A stretch of 64,000 nt of DNA from positions 129,657 to 193,656 of the forward strand of contig NZ_BBZK01000006.1 of the NCBI RefSeq assembly GCF_001748085.1. Reading direction: 5' to 3'. The DNA is from Streptomyces sp. TP-A0874 (GTDB lineage: Bacteria; Actinomycetota; Actinomycetes; Streptomycetales; Streptomycetaceae). The notes under the pieces were generated by a model. That model saw only the letters and a program-made list of their open reading frames with translations. It did not search any database and was not told where the DNA came from. Made by a program: the position numbers and the translations under genes. Positions 8,713-18,200 of this stretch are shown here, in pieces; the stretch's first letter is position 1; each line of letters begins with the position of its first letter.

Positions 8713-8783
8713 GGTGGAGTGGCCGAGAGGCGAGGCAACGGCCTGCAAAGCCGTCTACACGGGTTCAAATCCCGTCTCCACCT
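8713..8783 (+). tRNA. tRNA-Cys, anticodon GCA
   Basis: Acceptor stem GGTGGAG/CTCCACC. The anticodon stem ACGGC/GCCGT holds loop CTGCAAA (anticodon GCA). The T-loop is GTTCAAA and the gene is 71 bases long, with the compact D-arm usual for bacterial tRNA-Cys. Confidence 0.97.
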
Positions 8784-8784
8784 C

Positions 8785-8856
8785 GGACGATTAGCTCAGC
8801 GGGAGAGCGCTTCCCTGACACGGAAGAGGTCACTGGTTCAATCCCAGTATCGTCCA
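8785..8856 (+). tRNA. tRNA-Val, anticodon GAC (copy 1)
   Basis: Acceptor stem GGACGAT/ATCGTCC. The anticodon stem CTTCC/GGAAG with loop CTGACAC gives GAC (codons GUC/GUU). It starts only two bases after the tRNA-Cys discriminator base, so the two must be processed from one transcript. Confidence 0.97.
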
Positions 8857-8933
8857 CTGGATCCGCGAGGATCCTCTTGTCACACCTGGTTTCCGACCTT
8901 CCACGCAGGTGAGGGGTCGGAAGCCCAACGCTC

Positions 8934-9005
8934 GCGCGGTTAGCTCAGCGGGAGAGCGCTTCCCTGACACGGAAGAGGTCACTGGTTCAATCCCAGTACC
9001 GCGCA
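8934..9005 (+). tRNA. tRNA-Val, anticodon GAC (copy 2, altered acceptor stem)
   Basis: Identical to its neighbours from the D-arm through the T-arm, with anticodon GAC. The acceptor stem is GCGCGGT/ACCGCGC instead of GGACGAT/ATCGTCC. Both sides changed together, so pairing is kept and the gene should be functional. Confidence 0.96.
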
Positions 9006-9036
9006 CGCGAGACCGGCATCCATGACGCCGGCGCCA

Positions 9037-9108
9037 GGACGATTAGCTCAGCGGGAGAGCGCTTCCCTGACACGGAAGAGGTCACTGGTTCAATCCCAGT
9101 ATCGTCCA
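9037..9108 (+). tRNA. tRNA-Val, anticodon GAC (copy 3)
   Basis: Same 72-base sequence as the copy at 8785-8856, with acceptor stem GGACGAT/ATCGTCC and anticodon GAC. It is the last gene of the array and is followed at once by a strong hairpin. Confidence 0.97.
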
Positions 9109-9112
9109 CACT

Positions 9113-9148
9113 CACCGAGGGCCGGAGCGACAGCTCCGGCCCTCGGTG
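9113..9148 (+). terminator. Terminator of the tRNA array
   Basis: Perfect 16-bp stem (9113-9128 with 9133-9148), GACA loop, followed by TTTCGG. It is placed five bases after the last tRNA. Confidence 0.85.
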
Positions 9149-9180
9149 TTTCGGCTGTGACCTCGGTGTTTCGGCTGTGC
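9141..9180 (+). repeat. 20-bp tandem repeat overlapping the terminator arm
   Basis: Two adjacent 20-bp units (9141-9160 and 9161-9180) are identical except for the last base. The first unit shares eight bases with the 3' arm of the terminator, so a second, weaker hairpin partner is created. Confidence 0.8.
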
Positions 9181-9285
9181 GGTCCGTTCCGGCCCCGGTC
9201 TCCGCGCACGGCAGTGCCCGGCCCAGGAAACCGGTGCGGCCCCGGTCCGGGAACCGGGGCCGCCGAGGTACACCGGGGCCGGGGC

Positions 9286-9552
9286 TCAAGAGGAGAAGAG
9301 CATCCGCCCGAAGCTCCGGTGCCGGTGGTGGCCGTAATGCCCCTGCGGAGCTCCCCAGGCGGGCGGGGCCGGGTACCCCTGCGGACCGGGCGGCGGCGGA
9401 GGGGGCTGCTGGGCCCACTGCGCCTCGATCCGGGTGAGCGCTTCGAGTTCCCCGTAATCGAGGAAGATGCCCCGGCAACCGCCGCACTGCTCGATCTGAA
9501 CGCCGTTGCGGTTGTAGGTACTCATCGGCGCATGGCACTTGGGACACTGCAA
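9286..9552 (-). CDS. TFIIB-type zinc-ribbon protein
   Basis: Protein of 88 residues with one zinc ribbon (CPKC at 3-6 and CGGC at 23-26, spaced as in the zf-TFIIB family), followed by GIFLDYGELEAL. A proline run and a His/Arg-rich C-terminus end SFGRMLFSS. Members of this family are common in actinomycetes without a defined role. Translation most likely starts at TTG 9552, with AGGAG about ten bases upstream, because no ATG or GTG in frame precedes the first cysteines. It follows the phosphotransferase gene by 62 bp on the same strand. Confidence 0.82.
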   Translation of the reverse strand: MQCPKCHAPMSTYNRNGVQIEQCGGCRGIFLDYGELEALTRIEAQWAQQPPPPPPGPQGYPAPPAWGAPQGHYGHHRHRSFGRMLFSS

Positions 9553-9614
9553 GTCCGGTTCACTCCTCGCCCGTTGGTGGCCGGGAAGGCACTCCCGACG
9601 CCGGTCGGTCCACC

Positions 9615-10616
9615 TTACGACGGCTCCCGCGGCGGCATGCGCCGAATCCGCTCGCAGGCGTCCACCAGCGCTGTCTCGACCTCGTCCGGGGCGCGTCCGG
9701 CCGCCGCCGCCTTGGCCAGGGAGACCGCGGCCGTCTGCACCGTGAGGGAACGGGCGGGGATGTCGAGCCGGGCCCAGGGGTCCGCGCCGGGCGGCCAGAC
9801 GGGGCCGCCGGCCCGCTGGTAGGAGCCGAGGAATCGGCCCCAGGCCTCGGGGGCGAGCAGCCCGGTGGCGTACCAGGCGGCCGGGCGGGCGAGGTCCCAC
9901 GCGGGATCCCCCACTCCGAGGTCGTCGACGTCGATCAGCAGCCACTCCCCGGTGCCGTCCGGGCCGCCGACCAACTGCCCGAGGTGGAAGTCCCCGTGGC
10001 AGAGGAGCCCGCTGCCCGGGTGGGACGGCGGCACCTCGCCCCGGGCCCAGGGCGGCACCAGGCTCCAGGCGGCCAGCACGGTGTCCGCGGCGGGGGACCG
10101 GCCGGCCGCGGCGAGCCGGGCGACGGCCCGGGCCGCCTTGACCGGGCCCCGCATAGCGGGGACCGGTCCGGGAAGCACTTCGGTCGGGACGGCGTGCAGT
10201 CGGGCCAGGAGTTCCCCGGCAGCCTCCCACGGCGCCGCGTCCGGCTCGTCGGGCTGGACGGGCGCTCCGTACGGCCAGAGGCTGATCGGCCGGCCGTCCC
10301 TGGTCGGGGCCGGCGGTCGGTCACCGGCTCCCGGCACCGCCAGCGGCGGAAGCAGGATGTCCCGCAGCCGCGGGTGGGCGGCGATCCGCAGCCGGGCGAG
10401 GAGCTCCGGGAGGTCGCTGTCCGCCGCGTGGGCCTTGGCTACGACGGGTCCGAGCCGCACGACGGTGCCGTCGGCGCGGTCGGCCAGCACCAGCGGCCCA
10501 GGATCCCGCTCTTCCCGACTCGCCGGCTCACACGGCTGACGAAGGAGCGCGGTGGTCTCGGCGGCCGCCGCCCTCCGGGCGACGGCCGTCAACTGCTCGG
10601 TCAGCGACTCGGCCAA
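9615..10616 (-). CDS. APH/choline-kinase-fold phosphotransferase
   Basis: Protein of 333 residues in the aminoglycoside phosphotransferase (APH) fold. The catalytic loop reads CHGDFHLGQL and the metal loop reads LLIDVDDLGVGDPAWDLARP, with the catalytic Asp in HGD and the second metal Asp in IDVDD. The usual Asn four residues after the catalytic loop His (HGDxHxxN) is replaced by Gln. Substrate is unknown. Such chromosomal APH-like proteins often act on small metabolites rather than antibiotics. It lies upstream of the zinc-ribbon gene, probably in one operon. Confidence 0.82.
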   Translation of the reverse strand: MAESLTEQLTAVARRAAAAETTALLRQPCEPASREERDPGPLVLADRADGTVVRLGPVVAKAHAADSDLPELLARLRIAAHPRLRDILLPPLAVPGAGDRPPAPTRDGRPISLWPYGAPVQPDEPDAAPWEAAGELLARLHAVPTEVLPGPVPAMRGPVKAARAVARLAAAGRSPAADTVLAAWSLVPPWARGEVPPSHPGSGLLCHGDFHLGQLVGGPDGTGEWLLIDVDDLGVGDPAWDLARPAAWYATGLLAPEAWGRFLGSYQRAGGPVWPPGADPWARLDIPARSLTVQTAAVSLAKAAAAGRAPDEVETALVDACERIRRMPPREPS

Positions 10617-10750
10617 TCCGGCCCTCCCCCGGTACGGGCCCCTCGGCCCGGCGCCCGCATCCTATGTCGGCCGGGCCGCACGGCGGTGCCGGAGCGCACG
10701 GTGCCCGGGCACAGCAACCCCGAGTACCGTGCACCCGGGAACGCGCGCCG

Positions 10751-10785
10751 CGACGCCCGGACGGTCGGTGACCGTCCGGGCGTCG
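10751..10785. terminator. Perfect hairpin in the gene-poor gap
   Basis: A 16-bp perfect stem (10751-10766 with 10770-10785) and a 3-base loop. No gene is seen to end here on either strand, so calling it a terminator is only one option; it could belong to an unannotated small RNA. Confidence 0.5.
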
Positions 10786-11104
10786 CGCCGTCCCCGCACC
10801 CCCGTCCCCACGGGGTTATGACCGGAGGCCCAGCTGGGACCGCTCTTCCGGAGCTGGGGCGGACTCAACACCGCGGTGCTCCGGCCACGGGTGACGTCTG
10901 GGCGGGCAGGATCCTCCGTCTCCGCGAGGGGGGCCGCCACGGTGCCCCGCTCGGCGCCGTCCCGGGACACCGGCGGGGCACCGGACGGCCCGGTACGAGC
11001 CCCGGAGGACGGAGGGCCGCGACCGTCGGCCCCACCGCGGCCCGCGAGCGGATCGCCCGGCCGTCACGGGGCTCTCGTCAAGTGACGGCGAGCGACCGAC
11101 CTCC

Positions 11105-11146
11105 GCGGCGGCGAGCGTCTGTGCGTTCTGCGGCGGCGAGCGTCTG
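11105..11146. repeat. 17-bp direct repeat, 25-bp period
   Basis: GCGGCGGCGAGCGTCTG occurs at 11105-11121 and 11130-11146, with a diverged copy about 25 bp before the first. It lies in the gene-poor gap. Confidence 0.7.
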
Positions 11147-11579
11147 ATCTCGGGGGACGAGCACTACGCCCGCCGCCTTCAGCCACCGTAGGCCGGCGGG
11201 AACGGGCGGACATCATGCCCTCGTACCGATCGGCGGACCTACGGAAGGATGAGCGGCACGGGGCGCACGTACTCCTCAGGGTGGAGACGGGGTGGAGGCC
11301 GGGTGAAGGTCATCTCCTCCACCCGGCCGGGTCGAGCCGGCGGATCACTCCACCGTGCCCTGGAACCCGGCCGCGGGCGCCAACACGGGGCCCGCGTCGC
11401 GGGGTTCGGCCGCGCGGTAGCACCGGCCCGCCGCCGCCGGACTGCCGGCCCCGTCACCCCGGCTTCCTTCCGGTCCACCGCCGGCCACGGCGCCGGCGAC
11501 GCAGCGCGGCCTGTGCGCGCGGCGCGGTCCGGGTCCGTAAGCTGTGGCTCGTCAGATGGATCAGCAGGCGGGGATGGAC

Positions 11580-12866
11580 ATGACGATGATGCGGCTCCGG
11601 CGCGAGGACCCGCGTGTCGTCGGATCGTTCCGGCTCCATCGTCGGCTGGGCGCCGGCGGCATGGGAGTGGTCTACCTCGGGTCGGACCGGCGGGGGCAGC
11701 GGGTGGCGCTGAAGGTCATCCGTCCCGACCTCGCCGAGGACCAGGAGTTCCGGTCCCGTTTCGCCCGGGAGGTCTCCGCGGCCCGGCGGATCCGGGGCGG
11801 CTGCACAGCCCGTCTGGTGGCGGCCGACCTGGAGGCCGACCGCCCCTGGTTCGCGACGCAGTATGTGCCGGGGCCCTCGCTGCACGACAAGGTGGCTGAC
11901 GACGGCCCCTTGTCGACCGCCTACACCGCCTCGGTCGGGGCGGCGCTGGCGGAGGGGCTGCTCGCCGTGCACGAGGCGGGGGTGGTCCACCGGGACCTGA
12001 AGCCGTCCAACATCCTGCTATCCCCCAAGGGGCCGCGGATCATCGACTTCGGCATCGCCTGGGCGACCGGGGCCAGCACCCTGACGCACGTCGGCACCGC
12101 GGTCGGCTCGCCGGGGTTCCTCGCCCCCGAGCAGGTCCGGGGCGCGGCGGTGACCCCGGCCACGGACGTCTTCGCGCTCGGCGCCACGCTCGCCTACTGC
12201 TCGACCGCCCACTCCCCCTTCGGCCAGGGCAGTTCGGAGGTGATGCTGTACCGCGTCGTTCACGAGGAGCCGCAGCTGCGGCAGGTCCCCGACGCTCTCG
12301 CCCCGCTGCTCCACGCCTGCCTGTCCAAGAGCCCGGAGGAGCGGCCGAACACCCTCCAACTGTCGCTGCGCCTGAAGGAGATCGCGGCCCGCGAGGTGCA
12401 CGGCGGTGAGCCGGGGGCGAACCGCGCCCCTCGCCCCCGGCCGCGATCGGTCGGGACCGCAGAGGGGCAGCAGCCCCGACGGCAGCGGGCCGAGCGCGGT
12501 GCGCCGGCACCGCGCGCCCGGGTGGCCCGGACGCTGCCGCAGCCCGGAGGCGCGCCCCCCGCGCCGCGCACCCGCCCGGAGGGCGCGCGCGGCCCGACGG
12601 ACACCGGTCCACGCTCCTCCGGGAGCCGCCCGAGAGCGGACCGGGCGGTCGGCCGCCCGACGGCCCGAGCCCCCGGCGGGCGCCGCCCTACGGGCGAGGA
12701 GCGAGGTCGGTTGCTGCGCCAGCGGCTGGTGATCTTCGTTACGGTGACGCTGATCGTGGCGCTCGCCATCGCCGCCGTGCAGGGCTGCCAGGAGGACACC
12801 GAAGGCCTCGGCCGGCTGGGGAAGGGGTCCTCGCCACAGCACAGCGCCGAGCACGCGAGCGGCTGA
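11580..12866 (+). CDS. Membrane-anchored Ser/Thr protein kinase (PknB type)
   Basis: Hanks-type kinase of about 428 residues. Visible motifs are the glycine loop GAGGMGVVYLG (24-34), ATP-anchoring Lys45, catalytic loop HRDLKPSN (Asp139), DFG (156-158) and the APE-like FLAPEQ. After the kinase domain (to about residue 270) comes an Arg/Pro-rich cytoplasmic linker, one membrane helix (RLVIFVTVTLIVALAIAAVQGC) and a short outside tail with no PASTA domains. Start is uncertain: ATG codons at 11556, 11574 and 11580 and a GTG at 11544 are in frame. I chose 11580 for its spacing from GGCGGGG. It converges with the TrmH gene. Confidence 0.9.
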   Translation: MTMMRLRREDPRVVGSFRLHRRLGAGGMGVVYLGSDRRGQRVALKVIRPDLAEDQEFRSRFAREVSAARRIRGGCTARLVAADLEADRPWFATQYVPGPSLHDKVADDGPLSTAYTASVGAALAEGLLAVHEAGVVHRDLKPSNILLSPKGPRIIDFGIAWATGASTLTHVGTAVGSPGFLAPEQVRGAAVTPATDVFALGATLAYCSTAHSPFGQGSSEVMLYRVVHEEPQLRQVPDALAPLLHACLSKSPEERPNTLQLSLRLKEIAAREVHGGEPGANRAPRPRPRSVGTAEGQQPRRQRAERGAPAPRARVARTLPQPGGAPPAPRTRPEGARGPTDTGPRSSGSRPRADRAVGRPTARAPGGRRPTGEERGRLLRQRLVIFVTVTLIVALAIAAVQGCQEDTEGLGRLGKGSSPQHSAEHASG

Positions 12867-12896
12867 GGTGCCCCCTGGGCTCCGGCTGCCGCGGAC

Positions 12897-13721
12897 TCAG
12901 CGCGGCGCCCGGCCCCTCCCGTTCGAGGCGACGTAGAAGGCCACGGCCGCCGCCGCGCCGACGTTCAGCGAGTCGATCCCGTCAGCCATCGGGATGCGGA
13001 CCCACTCGTCCGCCGCGGAGAGCGCCTGCCGCGAGAGTCCGGTTCCCTCGGCGCCCAGCATCAGCGCGATGCGCTCGGGCCCCTTCGCCACGGCGGTGTC
13101 CAGGGGTACGGCCTTCTCGTGCGGGGTCAGGGCGAGCAGCCGGAAGCCGGCCCGGCCGGTCATCTCCAGTCCGCCCGGCCAGTTCTCCAGCCGGGCGTGG
13201 GGCACGGCGAAGACGGCTCCCATGGAGACCTTGACGGAGCGCCGGTAGAGCGGATCCGCGCAGTCCGGCGAGAGCAGCACCCCATCCATCCCGAGGGCGG
13301 CGGCGCTGCGGAATATCGCTCCGACGTTCGTGTGGTCGTTGACCGCTTCCATGACCACCACACGCCGCGCGCCGGCCAGCACCTGCGGGGCGCTGAGGGC
13401 CGGTTTGCGGCACATGGCGGCGAGCGCGCCACGGTGCACGTGATACCCGGTCACCTGCTCGGCGAGCTCCGGTCGAACCAGGTACACCGGCGCGGTCACG
13501 GTGTCGATCACATCGCCCATGGTCTCCAGCCACTTGGCCGAGAGGAGCATCGACCGCATCTGGTAGCCGGCCTCCAGCGCCCTTCGGATGACCTTCTCCC
13601 CCTCGGCGATGAACAGGCCCTCCGCCGGCTCGCGTCGGCGACGGAGCTCGACGTCCGTCAGTCCGGTGTAGTCGTGGAGCCTGGGGTCGCCGGGATCGTC
13701 GACGACGATGGGATCAGCCAC
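12897..13721 (-). CDS. TrmH/SpoU-family RNA 2'-O-methyltransferase
   Basis: SPOUT methyltransferase of 274 residues. An RNA-binding N-terminus (about 1-100) precedes a SPOUT knot with motif 1 NDHTNVGAIFRSAAALG, motif 2 LMLGAEGTGLSRQAL and motif 3 IPMADGIDSLNVGAAAAVAFY. It should methylate a ribose in tRNA or 23S rRNA with SAM; the exact target cannot be read from sequence. Its ATG overlaps the end of cobA by eight bases, so the two are translationally coupled although the functions look unrelated. Confidence 0.92.
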   Translation of the reverse strand: MADPIVVDDPGDPRLHDYTGLTDVELRRRREPAEGLFIAEGEKVIRRALEAGYQMRSMLLSAKWLETMGDVIDTVTAPVYLVRPELAEQVTGYHVHRGALAAMCRKPALSAPQVLAGARRVVVMEAVNDHTNVGAIFRSAAALGMDGVLLSPDCADPLYRRSVKVSMGAVFAVPHARLENWPGGLEMTGRAGFRLLALTPHEKAVPLDTAVAKGPERIALMLGAEGTGLSRQALSAADEWVRIPMADGIDSLNVGAAAAVAFYVASNGRGRAPR

Positions 13722-14994
13722 GGCTCCCGCCCTCGCTGCCGGAGGACGCCTCCGGGCCGGGGCCGCCGGTCGGCGGCTGGAGCAGGCCCACGGTGGCCCC
13801 GACGACCACCACGGCGGGCGGACGCAGCCGCTCCGCCGCCACCTCGCGGGCGACCGTGGCCAGGGTGGCCACCAGCCGGCGCTGGCCGGCCGTCGTGCCC
13901 TCCTGCACCACGGCGACCGGTGTGTCGGCGGCGCGCCCGTGCTCGATCAACGTCTCCGCGATGGCCCCCAGTTGCTCGACCGCCATCAGCAGCACCAGGG
14001 TGCCCCGCAGCGCGGCCAGCGCCTGCCAGTCCACCAGCGAACGCGGGTCGTCGGGCGCCAGGTGGCCGCTGACGACGGTGAACTCGTGTGCCAGCCCCCG
14101 GTGGGTCACCGGAATGCCGGCGGCGCCCGGCACGCTGACGGCACTGGTGACGCCCGGTACCACCGTGCACGGGATGCCGGCCTCCGCCAGCGCCTGGGCC
14201 TCCTCCATGCCCCGACCGAAGACGAACGGGTCCCCGCCCTTGAGTCGGACCACGGCCTTCCCGGCCCTCGCGTGCTCGATCAGGGCCGCGTTGATGGCCT
14301 CCTGCGGCATATGGCGTCCGTAGGGGATCTTCGCCGCGTCGACCACCTCGACCTGCGGCGGGAGTTCGTCCAGCAGGTCCCGGGGGCCGAGCCGGTCGGC
14401 GATGACCACGTCGGCCTCGGCGAGCAGCCGCCGACCGCGCACCGTGATCAACTCCGGGTCACCGGGCCCGCCGCCGACGAGGGCCACTCCCGGCTCGCGT
14501 CCGCGGTGCCGGTCCCTGCCGCGCTCGGCGGCGATCCGGCCGTCCCTCAGCCCTTCCACCACGGCGTCCCGGACCGCCGCGGAGCGACGCGGGTCCCGGC
14601 CGGTGAGCACGGCGACGGTGAGCCCGTCGGTGCGCCCGGTGGCCGGGGTCCAGGCGGTCGCGGCCGTGGCGTCGTCGCTGCGCACGCTCCACACCCGGCG
14701 CTCCTCGGCCTCTGCCGAGGCCGCTTCGTTGGCCGCCGGGTCGTCGGTGGCGATGAGCACGTACCAGGCGCCGGCGAGGTCTCCCTCCCGGTAGCAGCGG
14801 CGTTCCCAGTGCAGCTCGCCCGCCTCGGCCATGGCCTGGACCGACACGGTGGCCTCGGGAGAGATCACCCGCAGGTCCGCTCCCGCGGCGAGCAGGCCGG
14901 GCAGCCGCCGCCCAGCCACCGCCCCGGCTCCGAGCACCACCACCCGGCGTCCGGCCAGGCGGAGTCCGACGGGGTAGACGGCGTGTTCGCTCAT
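13714..14994 (-). CDS. cobA: Siroheme synthase-like fusion: precorrin-2 dehydrogenase domain + uroporphyrinogen-III C-methyltransferase
   Basis: Two-domain protein of 426 residues in the CysG order. The NAD-binding dehydrogenase domain (GLRLAGRRVVVLGAGAVAGRR, about residues 1-150) is followed by SUMT (VALVGGGPGDPELITVRGRRLL from about residue 165; VVRLKGGDPFVFGRG; PGVTSAVSVPGAAGIPVTHRG). The SUMT half makes precorrin-2 from uroporphyrinogen III with two SAM, feeding siroheme and B12. It lies about 250 bp downstream of bluB-cobT on the same strand and overlaps trmH. The ATG at 14994 follows AGGAG at about ten bases. Confidence 0.93.
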   Translation of the reverse strand: MSEHAVYPVGLRLAGRRVVVLGAGAVAGRRLPGLLAAGADLRVISPEATVSVQAMAEAGELHWERRCYREGDLAGAWYVLIATDDPAANEAASAEAEERRVWSVRSDDATAATAWTPATGRTDGLTVAVLTGRDPRRSAAVRDAVVEGLRDGRIAAERGRDRHRGREPGVALVGGGPGDPELITVRGRRLLAEADVVIADRLGPRDLLDELPPQVEVVDAAKIPYGRHMPQEAINAALIEHARAGKAVVRLKGGDPFVFGRGMEEAQALAEAGIPCTVVPGVTSAVSVPGAAGIPVTHRGLAHEFTVVSGHLAPDDPRSLVDWQALAALRGTLVLLMAVEQLGAIAETLIEHGRAADTPVAVVQEGTTAGQRRLVATLATVAREVAAERLRPPAVVVVGATVGLLQPPTGGPGPEASSGSEGGSRG

Positions 14995-15243
14995 GGCTTC
15001 GCGGCTCCTGCTGAGAGGTTCGGGCCGCTGCGGCGGTGGAGCGGCGGGGAGAGACGGCCGCTCCCGGGGGCGGCCGCCGCGGTGCCCACCGGCGCGGCGC
15101 GCCGGGTCCGCGTTCCCGTCGCCGCTGGTGAGCGCTCCCAGCCTACTGCCGAGGCCAGCCGGCCATCGCCCGCGGCCTCCACCGCCGGCCGCCGGTCTCC
15201 GCGCCGGGGGCACCCGGTCGGCACCGCGCGGGCGGCGGTCTCC

Positions 15244-18200
15244 TCACGCCTTCCCGGTGATCCCGGCGGAGTCGAAGGTGGCCACCTCGTGCATCGCCCG
15301 CGCGGCGCTCTGGACCACGGGCAGCGCCAGCAGGGCACCGGTCCCCTCGCCGAGCCTGAGATCGAGGTCGACCAGCGGTCGCAGGCCCAGTTTCGTCAGC
15401 GCCGCGACGTGCCCCGGTTCGCTGCTGCGGTGGCCGGCGATGCACGCGGCGAGTGCCTCCGGCGCCATGGCCCGGGCCACCAGGGCCGCTGCTCCCGCGG
15501 TGACCCCGTCGAGGATCACCGGTGTGCGCAGCGAAGCACCCCCGAGGACGAGGCCGACCAGGGCGGCGTGCTCCAGCCCGCCGAACGCCGCCAGCACACC
15601 GATCGGATCGGCCGGGTCCGGCTGGTGCAGCTCCAGCCCCCGGCGGACGACATCGACCTTGCGGGCGTGGGTCTCGTCGTTGACGCCCGCGCCGCGCCCG
15701 GTCACCTCCGCCGGTGGTTGGCCGGTGTAGACGGAGACCAGCGCGGCGGAGGCCGTCGTGTTCGCGATCCCCATCTCACCGCTGACCAGGGCCTTGTTCC
15801 CGGCGGCGACCAGATCGCGTGCCGTCTCGATCCCCACCTCCACCGCCCGCAGCACGTCCTGCCGGGAGAGCGCCGGACCGGCGGTGAAGTCGTCGGTGCC
15901 GGGACGCACCTTGCGCGGCATCAGCCCCGGGGTCGCCGGCAGGTCGGCGGCGACGCCCACGTCCACCACGCACACCTCGGCCCCGACCTGACCGGCGAAG
16001 GCGTTGCAGACCGCTCCGCCGGCCAGGAAGTTGGCCACCATCTGGGCGGTGACCTCCTGCGGCCAGGCGGTGACGCCCTGGGCGTGCACCCCGTGGTCAC
16101 CGGCGAAGACGGCGACGGCCGCGGGCTCCGGGATCGGCGGCGGGCACTGCCGGGAGAGGCCGCTCAACTGGGCGGAGATGATCTCCAGCATGCCGAGCGA
16201 GCCCGCCGGCTTGGTCATCCGCTTCTGGCGTTCCCAGGCCTCACCGAGCGCCTTGGCGTCCAGCGGCCGGATGCCCTGCAGTGTCTCCCGCAGCAGGTCG
16301 TGCGGGCCCTCGCCGGGCAGCGCCCGACGTCCGTAGGTTTCCTCGTGCACGACCCAGGAGAGCGGGCGCCGTTTCGACCAGCCGGTCTGGAGCAGCTCCG
16401 GCTCCTCCGGGAACTCGTCCACGTACCCCAGGCAGAGGTAGCCGACGATCTCCAGGTGCTCGGGGAGCCCCAGCAGGCGGACCAGCTCGCGCTCGTCGAA
16501 GAAGCTCACCCAGCCGACGCCCAGTCCTTCGGCGCGGGCCGCGAGCCACAGGTTCTCCACGGCGAGGGCCGAGGAGTACGGCGCCGTCTTGGGCTGGGTG
16601 TGCCGGTCCATGGTGTGCCGGCCACCGCGGGTCGGGTCGGCGGTGACCACGATGTTGACCGGGGTCTCCAGCACGGCCTCGACTTTGAGTTCCTTGAACT
16701 GCTTGGCCCGCCCCTTGGGCAGCGACCTGGCGTACTCCTCCCGCTGACGGGACACCAGTTCGTGGACCGCCTGCCGGGTTTCGGCGGAGCGGATGACCAC
16801 GAAGTCCCAGGGCTGGGAGTGGCCGACGCTGGGCGCCGTGTGGGCGGCCTCCAGGACCCGGAGCAGGACGTCGTGCGGCACCGGGTCGGAGCGGAATCCG
16901 CTGCTGATGTCGCGGCGCTCACGCATCACGCGGAGCACTGCGGCCCGTTCCGCTTCGGCGAACCCGGTGGCCGCCTCCTCCGGCGACTCCGGGGCGTCCG
17001 ACGCTGCCGGTTCGCTCCGTTCCTGCTCGGCCTGGTCTCCGGAAGCCTCCCTCGGTTCGACGCCGGCCGCGGGTTGTTCGGTCTCAGGCGTGCTGGCGGC
17101 CTGTTCGACTTCACCCGGACCGTCCTCGCCCACCTCCTGGTCGACTTCGCTCCCGGTCGTCGCCGCGGGCGCGGCGAACTCCGTTCCTTCCGCGGCGGTC
17201 TCGGCTCCCCTGGGCTCCGTGCCGGCCTGCGGAGTCGGCTCTCCGACCGCCGGCCCGGCCTCGTGCTCTTCCTCGGCGGGCTCCGCCCGCGCCTCCGCGG
17301 GGGCCGGCTCGGCGGACGCCTCCTCGGTCCCGGCGGGCTGTGCAGCGGTCTCCGCGGACTGCTCGGGCGCCGCTGCAGCGCCCGGGGCGGCCTGCGGCGA
17401 TGCCCCGGACGGCGCCGTTCCCTCCTCCGTCCCGGCCTCGGCGCCCTGCTCGCCTTCCTCGGCGGACCGGGCGAGCGGAGCCGGCGGCTCGACCTGAGCG
17501 GCTTGCGCCTCGGCTGACGGGGAGGTGGGCGCGTCGTCCGGCCCGGCGTCAGCGGCGGTCCCGGTGGCGACGACGGGCTCCTCCTGCTGCACGACGCCCG
17601 ACTCCGCGGGGTCGGCCTCCGGCGCCGGGCTGCTGTCGGCAGCGGTCGGTGCGCCCGCTGCTGCGGGGCCCGCCGGGTCCGCGGTGTCGGAAACGGCGCC
17701 GGGCTCCTCGGCCGTGGGCGGCGCGACCTGCTCCGCTACCACCTCCGCAGGTGCTGCCTCGACGGTGCTTCCGGTCGCTGTACCGGTCGTTGTGTCAGCT
17801 GCGCCCGGAACGACCATCTCCGGAGTGGGAGCTGCTTGCCCACCGGAGTTGGGTTCGGCGGGCAGTGGCTGGGAAGGCTGCTCGGCCGCCGGGGGCGGCG
17901 CGCCCTGCCCCGGCGCGGCAGCTTCCGGCACGTCCGGTCCAGGCGCGGCCTTCCCGGGGACGACCGACTCGGGGACGACCGACTCGGCGGCAACCGGCCC
18001 CTGGGCAACTGGGTCCGGGACACCCGACTCCGGGACTGCGCCCTGGACCACGGCAGTCTCGGCGACAGCCGCCTCGGGGTCCGTGGCCGTCTCGGCGTCG
18101 GCGGTCATCGGCGCTTCCGACGGCGGCACCGCGGGCCCCTGGGTCGCGTCGGGCGCCACGGGGACACCGCCCGGCCAGTGGGAACCGTCCGTGTGCTGCG

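Larger units (their letters stand above)
10617..11579. other. About 960 bp without a recognisable gene
   Basis: I found no open frame with a recognisable family or a good ribosome site on either strand. The region holds a perfect 16-bp hairpin (10751-10785) and a 17-bp direct repeat with a 25-bp period (11105-11121, 11130-11146; a degenerate third unit near 11080). The start signals for the kinase gene must lie at its right end. Confidence 0.5.

Noticed and set aside
11239..11313. 24-codon minus-strand ORF ending EYVRPVPLILP
   Set aside because: GGAGGAG touches the ATG with no spacing, there is no family, and the length is too short to judge.
13708..17517. Very long open frame on the plus strand opposite bluB-cobT and cobA
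   Set aside because: It mirrors the codon bias of the real minus-strand genes, has no recognisable family and is rich in Gly/Arg/His/Pro. It is a GC-rich shadow frame.
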